DNA from: Lentzea aerocolonigenes
Lineage (GTDB): Bacteria; Actinomycetota; Actinomycetes; Mycobacteriales; Pseudonocardiaceae
NCBI RefSeq assembly: GCF_000974445.1
Contig: NZ_BBOJ01000001.1
Coordinates: 496,001 to 560,000 of the forward strand
Direction: 5' to 3'
Length of the DNA stretch: 64,000 nt
Under the pieces are notes generated by a model. That model ran no database searches. It was not told the DNA's origin and saw only the letters and a list, made by a program, of their open reading frames with translations. Both the position numbers and the translations under genes were made by a program. Of this stretch, positions 1-7,698 are shown in pieces (within the stretch, counting starts at the first letter, position 1; every line of letters starts with the position of its first letter).

Positions 1-650
1 AACGAGTCCGCCATCGAGCCCGACTGGTCGACGAGCAGGATCACGTCCCGCATGGCCGCCGTGCGGGAGCGCCTGCGGTGGCCGATCAGGTCCTCGACGA
101 TCACGGTGTTGTGCTGCGGCTGGTAGTTCTTGAGGTTCGCCTTGATCGTGGACGCCCAGTCGACGTCGGGCAGCTGCGGCCGGTGGGTGCGCCGGGAGCG
201 GTCCACGGCACCGCGGACGGCTTCGACGAGCCGGTCCTTCAGCCGCCTCTCGATGTCCTCGACCACCTTGCCCACCACGGCTTTCGCGGTGTCGCGGGTG
301 CGGGCGGGGATCGCGCGGGAGAGCTGCAGCAGCGTGCTGACGAGGTTCACGTCCGGCTCGACCGCGCCCAGCAGTTCGGGTTCGAGCAGGAGCTGCTTGA
401 GGCCGAGCTTCTCGACGGCGTCGCGTTGCATGACCTGCACGACGGACGTGGGGAAGTACTTGCGGACGTCGCCGAGCCACCGGTGCAGCTGCGGGGAGCT
501 GGCGCCGAGTCCGGCACCGCGATCGCCGCCACCGCCGTACAGGCCCGTCAGCGCGCCATCACGTCGTTGGTCGTCGTCTCCGAGCTGTGCGACGTCTTCC
601 GCGCTGGGGCCCAGCAGGAGGCGCCAGCGCCTGAGCCGCTCGTCCGTCAT
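1..650 (-). CDS. VWA domain protein, MoxR-associated (partial; C-terminus beyond the left edge)
   Basis: About 216 N-terminal residues are visible. The start is the ATG at 650, which overlaps the stop of the IclR gene as ATGA. The first ~190 residues are helical and charged (MTDERLRRWRLLLGPSAED at the start). The frame then enters a von Willebrand A fold with the MIDAS motif DQSGS (D-x-S-x-S) at about residue 209, just before the edge. VWA proteins of this build are usual partners of MoxR AAA+ ATPases, with MIDAS metal binding mediating substrate or partner contact. A MoxR gene with DUF5691, DUF5682 and SWIM partners lies at 4590-10899, so this is probably the VWA member of that cluster, separated by the homogentisate genes. 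The family assignment comes from the MIDAS motif and context; the rest of the domain cannot be seen. Confidence 0.8.
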   Translation of the reverse strand, partial: MTDERLRRWRLLLGPSAEDVAQLGDDDQRRDGALTGLYGGGGDRGAGLGASSPQLHRWLGDVRKYFPTSVVQVMQRDAVEKLGLKQLLLEPELLGAVEPDVNLVSTLLQLSRAIPARTRDTAKAVVGKVVEDIERRLKDRLVEAVRGAVDRSRRTHRPQLPDVDWASTIKANLKNYQPQHNTVIVEDLIGHRRRSRTAAMRDVILLVDQSGSMADS

Positions 651-1279
651 TTGAGCGCCGCCGCCACTTCTTCGGCCGCACGCACGACGTGTGGACCGAC
701 AACGTCCGCATCGAGCTTTTCCAGCGCCACAACGCCAACGGACGCCCTGAGTCCGGGAACACCGCGCACGGGTGCCGCGACGCCGAACGCGTTGGGCTGC
801 AGCTCACCGGACGACACGACCCAGGTGTCGGTGGGCTGCGAGATGGCCTTGCCGGCGGCCCCGCGGTGCACCGGGTGACGGGAACCCACCCGGTACGCCA
901 CGTGGAAAGCGGTCCACGACGGTTCGACGACCGCGACGGCCTGCGCCTCGCTGCCGTCCGCGACGGTCAGGTGCGCGGTGGCGCCGACCTTCTCGGCCAG
1001 CTCTCGCAGGGCCGGGTTCGCCGCCATCCGCAGCTGCGGGAGCACGTTGGAGGCGAGCCTCAGCACGCCCAGGCCGAGCCGGACCTTCGACCCCTCCCTG
1101 CGCACGAGACCGCGCGCCTGGAGCGGGACGAGGAGCCGGTACACGGCGGCCCTGGACGCGCCGATGGCCGTGGCGAGCTCCGAGATCGACGGCGCCTCGG
1201 ACTCCGCCTCAGCGACCGCCTGGAGCAGCGCCAGACCCCGTTCCAGGGTCAGCGAGCTCTCCTTCGTCGCTCCGACCAT
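647..1279 (-). CDS. IclR family transcriptional regulator
   Basis: This 210-residue protein has an N-terminal winged helix (about residues 7-65, with LTLERGLALLQAV and the recognition-helix region ASRAAVYRLLVPLQARGLV). A shortened IclR effector-binding domain follows (HLTVADGSEAQAVAVVEPS; the HPVHRGAAGKAI stretch is typical of the family). The start chosen is the ATG at 1279 (TGATG with the fahA stop), because GGAG lies six bases upstream; a GTG at 1282 is the alternative. It follows fahA in the same operon, so it probably controls homogentisate catabolism as a repressor or activator responding to a pathway intermediate. At 210 residues it is shorter than the usual ~250. Its stop overlaps the VWA start by 4 nt, so the two are probably cotranscribed. 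Confidence 0.87.
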   Translation of the reverse strand: MVGATKESSLTLERGLALLQAVAEAESEAPSISELATAIGASRAAVYRLLVPLQARGLVRREGSKVRLGLGVLRLASNVLPQLRMAANPALRELAEKVGATAHLTVADGSEAQAVAVVEPSWTAFHVAYRVGSRHPVHRGAAGKAISQPTDTWVVSSGELQPNAFGVAAPVRGVPGLRASVGVVALEKLDADVVGPHVVRAAEEVAAALK

Positions 1280-2442
1280 CACGCACTCCGAACTGTGCCC
1301 ACCACCTCGGCCAGGCCGACCACGGAGCCGCCTTCACCGGGAGCCGTCGCGGTCAGCCTGACCGTGTCGCCGTCCTCCAGGAAGGACCTCGTGGAGCCGT
1401 CGTCGAGCTTGAACGGTTCCTTGCCGCCCCAGCTGAGTTCGAGGAACGAGCCGCGCTCGTCCTTCTCCGGTCCCGAGACCGTGCCGGAGGCGAACAGATC
1501 ACCTGGGCGCACGGTAGCCCCGTTCACCGTCATGTGGGCCAGCTGTTGCACAAAAGACCACGACATCTCCCTGAACGGGGGCCGCGCGACGATCGTGTCG
1601 TTCAGCTCCACCGTGATGGTGATGTCCAGACCCCAAGGCTGATCGCACGTCAGGTAGTCGTGCAGCTTGTTCGGCAGCGGCGGCGTCGGGACGCGTGCAA
1701 CCGAGAACGCCTCGAGCGGGGTGATCCACGCGCCGATCGACGTGGCGAACGACTTGGCGAGGAACGGGCCCAGCGGCTGGTACTCCCACGCCTGGATGTC
1801 ACGTGCCGACCAGTCGTTGACCAGCGCGACGCCGAAGACGTGCTCGGCGGCCCTGCTGGTGGAGACGTTGGCCGCCCGCGGTCCACCGCAGACGAACCCG
1901 ATCTCGGCCTCGATGTCGAGGCGCTCGGACGGGCCGAACTTCGGGCCGTCGCTGCCGCGCTTCTGGCCGTTCGGGCGGACGATCTCGGTGCCGGAGACGT
2001 ACACCGTGCCGGCGCGGCCGTGGTAGCCGATCGGGAGGTGTGTCCAGTTCGGAGTGAGCGGGTCGCCGTCGGGGCGGAACATCCTGCCGACGTTCTCCGC
2101 GTGGTGCCTGCTCGAGTAGAAGTCCACGTAGTCGCCGACGGTGAACGGCAGCTTCGCGGTCTCGATCCCGACGAGCTCCGCGCCCTTGGGGGCGGAGGTC
2201 GCCGTGACGATCTCCTTGAGCTTGGCGCGCAGCACACTCCAGACCGGACGGCCCGCCTTCAGCAGCGGGTCGAGCGAGTCGCCCTGGACGTACTCGCTGC
2301 ACTTGCCCAGCGCGAGGCTCTTGAGGAGCAACGCCTGGTCGCCGACGCGGACGGCCACACCCCCGTCGACGACGCCGTAGGGGAGGGTCTGCGGTCCGAA
2401 CGGCTGGTCCTCGGTGAAGTTCGGGTCGCTGATCCAGCTCAC
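1279..2442 (-). CDS. fahA: fumarylacetoacetase
   Basis: This enzyme hydrolyses fumarylacetoacetate to fumarate and acetoacetate, the last step of homogentisate (tyrosine/phenylalanine) breakdown in the cytoplasm. The protein has 387 residues, close to the family length. Its SH3-like N-terminal domain leads into the C-terminal catalytic fold with D107-F-Y-S-S-R-H-H114 (metal ligand Asp and catalytic His region), FVCGGP, and the signature NDWSARDIQAWEY followed by PLGPFLAKSF. I chose the GTG start at 2442 because it gives a GTGA overlap with the preceding gene; longer in-frame extensions run through that gene. Its neighbours are hmgA (divergent) and IclR (downstream). No maleylacetoacetate isomerase gene is seen in the window. 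Confidence 0.95.
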   Translation of the reverse strand: MSWISDPNFTEDQPFGPQTLPYGVVDGGVAVRVGDQALLLKSLALGKCSEYVQGDSLDPLLKAGRPVWSVLRAKLKEIVTATSAPKGAELVGIETAKLPFTVGDYVDFYSSRHHAENVGRMFRPDGDPLTPNWTHLPIGYHGRAGTVYVSGTEIVRPNGQKRGSDGPKFGPSERLDIEAEIGFVCGGPRAANVSTSRAAEHVFGVALVNDWSARDIQAWEYQPLGPFLAKSFATSIGAWITPLEAFSVARVPTPPLPNKLHDYLTCDQPWGLDITITVELNDTIVARPPFREMSWSFVQQLAHMTVNGATVRPGDLFASGTVSGPEKDERGSFLELSWGGKEPFKLDDGSTRSFLEDGDTVRLTATAPGEGGSVVGLAEVVGTVRSA

Positions 2443-3302
2443 AGAAGTCCAAGCTCCTCGAGGTCGGCGATCGGTTCGGCGAGCGAGCACGAGCCGTAGC
2501 TCGCGAAGACGCCGCGGACGGCGTGGGCCGCCTGGTCGCTGAGCGCCTTGGCCTCGGCGGTGAGCGCCTCGGCGTCGGTGCTCGCCAGCGCCTCGCGGAC
2601 GTCGCGGCCGCTGAGGGAGCGGGCCGTGGCGACGAGGAGGTTCAGGAAGCCGTGGTGGGTGAAGCCCTGCTCGTCGGTGTGGCGGACGGCCTTGTGCAGG
2701 CCCGCCGTCGCCTTGAACGCGACGCCGCCGCCGCTGACGACGGACAGGAAGTCCGCGACCTCGTCGACGCTGGGGAAGTTCTCCTGGGATAGGCCACCGC
2801 AGCGCAGCTTGGGCCAGCTGCCGTGCTCGATCACCCTGCGGACGCCGTCGAGCCACTCGGAGCCGCCGCGACGGGGCTCCACGACTCGGATGACGTCCTC
2901 GGGCACGAACTCCGACACGCGCTCGAGCCACACCTCGTCCACATCGGACGGTGCGGGCATCTCGACCATGCGCAGGGCGAGGAGCTCACTGCGGCTCTCG
3001 ACGATGGACACGGCCTTCGGCACGCCGCCGAGGCCGGTGTCGATCACGAGGCTGAGTGCGATCGGCTTCGGTGGCTTGACCTTGATGAGTTCGGTGATCA
3101 GTTCGGCGAGCCGGGAGGCCGGACACAGGAAGAGACCCATGACGCCGGACCACTCGCCGACTCGCCCGTCGAGGTGGCCGCGCACCGCGTCGGGCATCGA
3201 CGCGTTCCCCGGAGGGAACAGCGCGGCATCGTCCACAAGCCTCGCGAGCAGGGGCGGAGTACCGCGCGGACCGGGCGCACGGAGTTCGACAGCGCTTGAC
3301 AC
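2439..3302 (-). CDS. conserved protein of unknown function in the homogentisate operon
   Basis: This protein of about 287 residues is first in the unknown-fahA-iclR-VWA operon. It has no signal peptide or membrane segment. Visible features are alternating beta/alpha patterns (ALSLVIDTG; PIALS), a glycine-rich GGLSQENFPS, and the stretch AFKATAGLHKAVRH followed by HHGFLNLLVAT. This could suit a TIM-barrel-like fold, but I recognise no named family. The GTG at 3302 gives VSSAVELRAPG; another GTG at 3311 is in frame, and neither has a strong ribosome binding site. Its stop overlaps the fahA start by 4 nt, implying translational coupling. Its place between hmgA and fahA, where a maleylacetoacetate isomerase would be expected, makes a role at that step possible but unproven. 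Confidence 0.75.
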   Translation of the reverse strand: MSSAVELRAPGPRGTPPLLARLVDDAALFPPGNASMPDAVRGHLDGRVGEWSGVMGLFLCPASRLAELITELIKVKPPKPIALSLVIDTGLGGVPKAVSIVESRSELLALRMVEMPAPSDVDEVWLERVSEFVPEDVIRVVEPRRGGSEWLDGVRRVIEHGSWPKLRCGGLSQENFPSVDEVADFLSVVSGGGVAFKATAGLHKAVRHTDEQGFTHHGFLNLLVATARSLSGRDVREALASTDAEALTAEAKALSDQAAHAVRGVFASYGSCSLAEPIADLEELGLL

Positions 3303-3383
3303 GGCTGACACGCTAGCTGGGTATCGGTAAGTGAACAAAGATGTCCGATAGTCGAACGCCTCGAGAATGGTTCCGGAGACGTC
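3303..3383. promoter_or_regulatory. divergent promoter region between hmgA and the fahA operon
   Basis: These 81 bases separate the two diverging homogentisate transcripts and are AT-richer than the flanks. They must carry both promoters and probably the IclR binding site. I could not identify a clear palindrome or -35/-10 pair, so the call rests on position. GGAG just before the hmgA ATG serves as its ribosome binding site. Confidence 0.45.
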
Positions 3384-4556
3384 ATGGCCTACTACCGCCA
3401 GGTCGGGGAGATCCCCCGAAAGCGCCACACCCAGTTCCGCAAACCGGACGGTGGGCTCTACGCGGAAGAGCTGATGGGAGTCGAGGGGTTCTCGGCGGAT
3501 TCGGCCCTGCTCTACCACCGGTACCTGCCCACGGCGATCGTCAACGCGGAGACGCTGAAGGACGAGCGCGGGTCGGTGTCCCCGAACCTGCCGCTGAAGC
3601 CGCGAGCGTTCAAGACGCAGGACCTGACCTGGGCTTCTGATGAGGTCGACGCGGTCACCGGGCGGCGGAAGCTGTTCGGGAACGCCGACGTGACCATCGG
3701 GTTTGTGGTCGCTTCCGTGCCTTCACCGTTGTACCGCAACGCTTTCGGTGACGAGCTGCTGTACGTGCAGTCCGGCTCCGGCGTGCTCGAGACGATCTAC
3801 GGGGCGCTGGAGGTCGGGGACGGCGACTACGTCGTGCTGCCGACCTCGTGCACCTACCGGGTGGTGCCGTCGACGCCGATGTCGTTGCTGGTGCTGGAGG
3901 CGACGGGGCACATCGGGCCGCCTCGTCGCTACCTGTCGGCGAAGGGGCAGTTCCTGGAGCACTCGCCGTACTGCGAGCGGGACATCCGCGGTCCTGTCGA
4001 GCCGTTGCTGGTCGAGGGCACGGACGTCGACGTGATCGTGCGGCACCGGGCGGGGCTGACCAAGTTCACCTACGCCAACCACCCGTTCGACGTGGTCGGC
4101 TGGGACGGGCACCTGTACCCGTGGGTGTTCAACATCCGCGACTTCGAGCCGATCACGGGCCGCGTGCACCAGCCACCGCCCGTGCACCAGACGTTCGAGG
4201 GCCCGAACTTCGTCGTGTGCTCGTTCTGCCCGCGCAAGGTCGACTACCACCCGCTGGCCGTGCCGGTGCCGTACAACCACGCGAACGTCGACTCCGACGA
4301 GCTGATGTTCTACGTGGGCGGCAACTACGAGGCGCGCAAGGGTTCCGGCATCGGCATCGGCTCGATGTCGCTGCACCCGTCGGGCTGCACGCACGGACCG
4401 CAGCCGGGTGCCGTCGAGGCGTCGCTGGGCGTGGACTACTTCGACGAGACCGCGGTCATGGTGGACACGTTCCGTCCGCTGGAGCTCGGCGAGGCCGCGG
4501 AGGCCTGCGAGGACCCGGCGTACGCGTGGACGTGGGCCCGTCGCGGTCCGGCCTGA
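3384..4556 (+). CDS. hmgA: homogentisate 1,2-dioxygenase
   Basis: This is the Fe(II) ring-cleavage enzyme that converts homogentisate to maleylacetoacetate. The 390-residue protein has the bicupin layout of the family. The C-terminal half carries GPNFVVCSFCPRK, then NHANVDSDELMFYVGG with the His and Glu that correspond to iron ligands, then HPSGCTHGPQPG with the third ligand His. The ATG at 3384 is preceded by GGAG. It is transcribed away from the unknown-fahA-iclR genes. A typical trimeric or hexameric cytosolic enzyme is expected. Without an isomerase gene nearby, the next pathway step must be encoded elsewhere or by the unknown partner. Confidence 0.95.
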   Translation: MAYYRQVGEIPRKRHTQFRKPDGGLYAEELMGVEGFSADSALLYHRYLPTAIVNAETLKDERGSVSPNLPLKPRAFKTQDLTWASDEVDAVTGRRKLFGNADVTIGFVVASVPSPLYRNAFGDELLYVQSGSGVLETIYGALEVGDGDYVVLPTSCTYRVVPSTPMSLLVLEATGHIGPPRRYLSAKGQFLEHSPYCERDIRGPVEPLLVEGTDVDVIVRHRAGLTKFTYANHPFDVVGWDGHLYPWVFNIRDFEPITGRVHQPPPVHQTFEGPNFVVCSFCPRKVDYHPLAVPVPYNHANVDSDELMFYVGGNYEARKGSGIGIGSMSLHPSGCTHGPQPGAVEASLGVDYFDETAVMVDTFRPLELGEAAEACEDPAYAWTWARRGPA

Positions 4557-4589
4557 TTTTCTGTCGGGGGTCCTCGCTAGTTTGGTTCC

Positions 4590-5753
4590 GTGAGGACACG
4601 AGCCGTTCCGACGCGCTGGCAGGGCCTGGGCAAGGCCCTGCCGGTGCTGTGGGGCCTGTACACGGGTTCGGGCGCCGTGCCGTACCGCGTGTGCGTCGAC
4701 CTGGCCGCGGGCTCGGCGAAGTGCACGTGCCCCTCGCGCAGGTTCCCGTGCAAGCACGCCGTCTCGTTGCAGGAGCTGGACATCCCGGACGCCGTGGCGC
4801 CGGACTGGGTGGAGGAGTGGACCCAGCGGCGAGCGGCCCGTGAGCTCGACTCCTCACCGGAGGCCGTGGCCCGGCGTCAGCGAGCGCGCGAGAAGACGGC
4901 CGCGAACCGCGCCTCTGCGATGTCGTCCGGCATCGACGGCCTGCGCGACTGGCTCCGGGACGTCGCCTCGGCCGGCGTGGCCTCACTACCGGGCCGCCCG
5001 GCCTCGTGGTGGCAGGCGTTCATCGCCCGCATGATCGACGCCCAGATCCCTGGCGTGGCCGCGGCGGTGGCCGAGATCCAGGAGATCGTGGCGCGCTCCG
5101 GCCCGCGCTGGACCTCCGACGTGGCCGACCGCCTGGGCGGCCTGCACCTGCTGTGCGCCGTGCAGCCCCGCTCCCGCCTGGGCGTCACGGTCCCGGAGGA
5201 GACGGTCCGCGCCACACCCGGCGTGTTCGATCACTGGGTGGCCATGCTGCGCCTGGAAACCGACGACGGCCGAGTCCGCACCGTCCGTCAGTGGTGCTGG
5301 GGCCGCCAGACGGCCCGCTGGGTGGTCGCCATCCGCCACTCGGCAGTGGGCGCCCCCGTACCGCTGCTGCCACACGGCCAGGAGTCCTCGGCCCTGGTGC
5401 ACCCCTACCCGGGCTCCGACAGAGTGGCCCTGGGCGAACTGGAGGCCTCCCGCGCCCCAGACCCGGTCCCGGCCCCCACCACGTGGCGAGAGGCCCTGGC
5501 CACCCTGGAACCGATGCTGACAGCCGACCCCTGGCAACGCCTCTTCCCCCTCGGCTGCGCCTCAGTCCGCCTGTGCGGCGGCTCTCTGGTGGACGCCTCC
5601 GGGCACGGCCTGCCAGTCCGCGACGACAGCGGCCTGGACATGGCCCTGGCCCTGACGGGCGGCGCCCCCTTCGACGCCTGGGCCCTGTGGGACGGCCACG
5701 CCCTCCGCGTCGGCGCCATCGCCGTGGACGGCACCCTGGAGGTGGTGGCGTGA
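4590..5753 (+). CDS. SWIM zinc-finger protein, first gene of the MoxR-DUF5682 operon
   Basis: This 387-residue protein starts at the GTG at 4590. It has a SWIM zinc finger near the N-terminus: C45-x-C47-x6-C54-x-H56 in the stretch CTCPSRRFPCKH, followed by AVSLQELDI. SWIM domains bind zinc and mediate nucleic acid or protein contacts. The rest (about residues 95-387) is alpha/beta without a motif I recognise. It contains a Trp-rich patch (WCWGRQTARWVV) and ends in a VDG-type strand repeat. Its stop overlaps the next ORF as GTGA. SWIM proteins are frequent neighbours of DUF5691, MoxR and DUF5682 genes in actinobacteria, so it probably serves as the recognition subunit of that system. This role is inference. 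Confidence 0.85.
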   Translation: MRTRAVPTRWQGLGKALPVLWGLYTGSGAVPYRVCVDLAAGSAKCTCPSRRFPCKHAVSLQELDIPDAVAPDWVEEWTQRRAARELDSSPEAVARRQRAREKTAANRASAMSSGIDGLRDWLRDVASAGVASLPGRPASWWQAFIARMIDAQIPGVAAAVAEIQEIVARSGPRWTSDVADRLGGLHLLCAVQPRSRLGVTVPEETVRATPGVFDHWVAMLRLETDDGRVRTVRQWCWGRQTARWVVAIRHSAVGAPVPLLPHGQESSALVHPYPGSDRVALGELEASRAPDPVPAPTTWREALATLEPMLTADPWQRLFPLGCASVRLCGGSLVDASGHGLPVRDDSGLDMALALTGGAPFDAWALWDGHALRVGAIAVDGTLEVVA

Positions 5754-6268
5754 CGCCCGAGCCGCAGCCATCCCGCCCCGCGCTACCCGAGTCGGCGCGA
5801 CCTCGGACCGCGCCGCGCCACGCCGCGCTTGTCCTGTCGGCGGCTTCGTCGGCGCCAGCTCAGTCCGCGCTGGCTCGGTCGACGCGGGTCCAGTCCGCAA
5901 CGGTCTTGTCGGAGGCGGCCGAGACCGCTCCACTCCGGTCTGCCTCACTCCAGCCCACACCGCCCCGCTCCGCCCGGCACCAGGCCGCCTCGCTCCGGCC
6001 CATGCCGTCCTGCTCCGCTCGATGCCAGGCCGCCTCGCTCCGGCCGACTCCGCCCTGCCCCGCCCGACACCAGCCCGCCCACCGCCGCCCCGCCCAGGCC
6101 CTCGCGGTCTCCCGGCGTGCCCACCTCCACCGCGCTCCGGCTCGCCCTCGGCCTGCCCGTCTCCCTCTCGTCCCGGCGCACCTCTGGCGTGCCCATTTCG
6201 TCCCGGCTCACCTCCAGCGCGCCCCCCACACCCTCGACCACCCCCACACCCCGGAGGTGGCGGCATGA
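5750..6268 (+). CDS. low-complexity Pro/Ala/Ser/Arg ORF with three 45-nt tandem units (function unknown, possibly not a real protein)
   Basis: This is a 172-codon frame that starts at GTG 5750, inside a GTGA overlap with the SWIM gene. It ends at TGA 6268, inside an ATGA overlap with the DUF5691 gene. The predicted product is rich in Pro, Ala, Ser and Arg, has no membrane segment or domain, and contains three 15-residue units of the form SL(Q/R)P(T/M)P followed by CSAR/RSAR-xQAA. Codon third positions are mostly G or C, but all three forward frames are open here, so composition cannot prove coding. The double overlap with neighbours in exactly this frame is the main evidence for translation. 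Alternatively it is a degenerating spacer produced by repeat expansion. Confidence 0.45.
   Translation: MTPEPQPSRPALPESARPRTAPRHAALVLSAASSAPAQSALARSTRVQSATVLSEAAETAPLRSASLQPTPPRSARHQAASLRPMPSCSARCQAASLRPTPPCPARHQPAHRRPAQALAVSRRAHLHRAPARPRPARLPLVPAHLWRAHFVPAHLQRAPHTLDHPHTPEVAA
5945..6079. repeat. three tandem 45-nt units
   Basis: The units lie at 5945-5989, 5990-6034 and 6035-6079. Each begins TC(A/G)CTCC(A/G)G and ends CA(G)-CC-CGCC. They diverge by several substitutions but keep their length without indels, and they are in frame with the ORF at 5750-6268, encoding a 15-residue repeat. Confidence 0.75.
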
Positions 6269-7698
6269 AGGCCGACTGGTCCAACACCGTCCAAGCCCTC
6301 CTCATCGGCACGACCCGAGGCGGCGGCGACCCCACCACGCTGCTCAACGACTGCGCCGCCCTCGGCGTGGCCGCGTTCGGCGCCACCCTCCCCCAAGAGG
6401 TCCAGGCAGACCCGCTCCCGCAAGCCCCACCAGAACCCGCGAACCTGCCCCGCCCGGCTGCCAGGGCCGTCCTCGAGGCGATCATGAGCGTCGACGACGA
6501 GGTTCTTCTCACCGAGTGGTGCGCGCTCGCCAAGGCCGGCAACGTCGTGGCCGACCACCGCATGCTTCCCGCCCTGCTCGCCCTCGGCACGGCGCGTCCC
6601 GGGCTGCGGGCGGCCGTCGTCGAGGTCCTCGGCACTCGTGGTCGCTGGCTCGCCGCCACCCGGCCCGGCTGGTCCTGGGCCAGCGGTGCCGCGCCGCTCA
6701 CCGACGAGGTTCCGCTCGAAGAGGTCCTCGACCTGCCCAGCGCCCAACGCGTGCGCGCCCTCCGCCGCAAGCGCAGGGCGGACCCGGCGAGGACGAGCGC
6801 CTTCATCGCCCGAGAGTTCGCTGACTCCCCGAGAGCGGCCGATCGCCAGGTCCTCATCAGCGCCCTGGAGACCGGGCTCGACCAAGCCGACGAGGAGCTC
6901 CTCGAGACCGCCCTCGACGACCGCGCCGCCGCCGTTCACGACGAGGCGCTCCGCCTGCTCCGCAAACTGCCGACGTCAGGCCTCGCCACTAGAGCCGCCG
7001 ACCGGCTCGGGCGGGGGCTGTGGCTCACCGACGACGGCTTCGACGTCCAGACCGACGAGCTCTGGACCGTGCAGCCCGACCTGGCCGAGCAGCGTGATCT
7101 CATGCGCGACGGGTCCGAGAAGGGGGTGGCCGGGCGCATCAGGGCGGCCGCGGCGAGTGTGCCGCCGAGGTACTGGACCAGTCGCCTCGAGACGAACGAC
7201 GCCAAGGCCGCGAACGTCCTGCGCAGGGGACCGTGGGCCAACGCCCTGCTGCGAGGGGTCGCGGACCAGCTGGCCGCTGCGCAAGATCCGCGGCCGTGGG
7301 CCGTGGCCGCCGCCGAGACGCTCACCGGGATGGAACAGCTCGAGATGCTGGCCGCGCTGCCCGCCAAGGTCGCCGAGCTGGCGGTGGTCGCCGTCTCCGT
7401 GAACTGGCACTACGACCTGCTCGACCACGCGTGCGCCCAGCTCCCGGCACCGTGGTCGCCCGAGACGACGCGGGCGCTCCTGCACCGCTACGCCGCGCTG
7501 CCCGATCCCCGCTGGCGTGCCGGGCGGCCGCCTGCCGTGTTGCTGGCCAGGGGTGATGCCGACCTGCTCGGCGCGAACTGGGAGGCTCTGACTCGCCGCT
7601 GGCCGGAGAACTCGCTGGAACTGGAGGTCCTGCGCCTCCGCATCCGCCTGCGCGAGTCGTTCGCACCACCAGCCGAAGAACCACAGGAGGCCCAGTGA
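6265..7698 (+). CDS. DUF5691 family protein
   Basis: This 477-residue soluble protein starts at the ATG at 6265, with GGAGGTGG seven bases upstream. It is largely alpha-helical, with repeated Leu/Ala-rich helices of the kind seen in HEAT-like solenoids (ALDDRAAAVHDEALRLLRKL around residue 220; LLETALDDRA). The N-terminal signature MKADWSNTVQALLIGTTRGG and the placement next to MoxR and DUF5682 genes match DUF5691, whose biochemical role is unknown. Its stop overlaps the MoxR start by 4 nt. A scaffold or adaptor role beside the ATPase is plausible but inferred. A long upstream extension of this frame exists in the Pro-rich region but lacks support. Confidence 0.82.
   Translation: MKADWSNTVQALLIGTTRGGGDPTTLLNDCAALGVAAFGATLPQEVQADPLPQAPPEPANLPRPAARAVLEAIMSVDDEVLLTEWCALAKAGNVVADHRMLPALLALGTARPGLRAAVVEVLGTRGRWLAATRPGWSWASGAAPLTDEVPLEEVLDLPSAQRVRALRRKRRADPARTSAFIAREFADSPRAADRQVLISALETGLDQADEELLETALDDRAAAVHDEALRLLRKLPTSGLATRAADRLGRGLWLTDDGFDVQTDELWTVQPDLAEQRDLMRDGSEKGVAGRIRAAAASVPPRYWTSRLETNDAKAANVLRRGPWANALLRGVADQLAAAQDPRPWAVAAAETLTGMEQLEMLAALPAKVAELAVVAVSVNWHYDLLDHACAQLPAPWSPETTRALLHRYAALPDPRWRAGRPPAVLLARGDADLLGANWEALTRRWPENSLELEVLRLRIRLRESFAPPAEEPQEAQ

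Noticed and set aside
5829..6824. Alternative + strand frame through the repeat region into DUF5691
   Set aside because: It runs out of frame with the DUF5691 protein, whose own frame has a good ribosome binding site and family sequence. Only the frame bounded by the two stop-start overlaps was kept.
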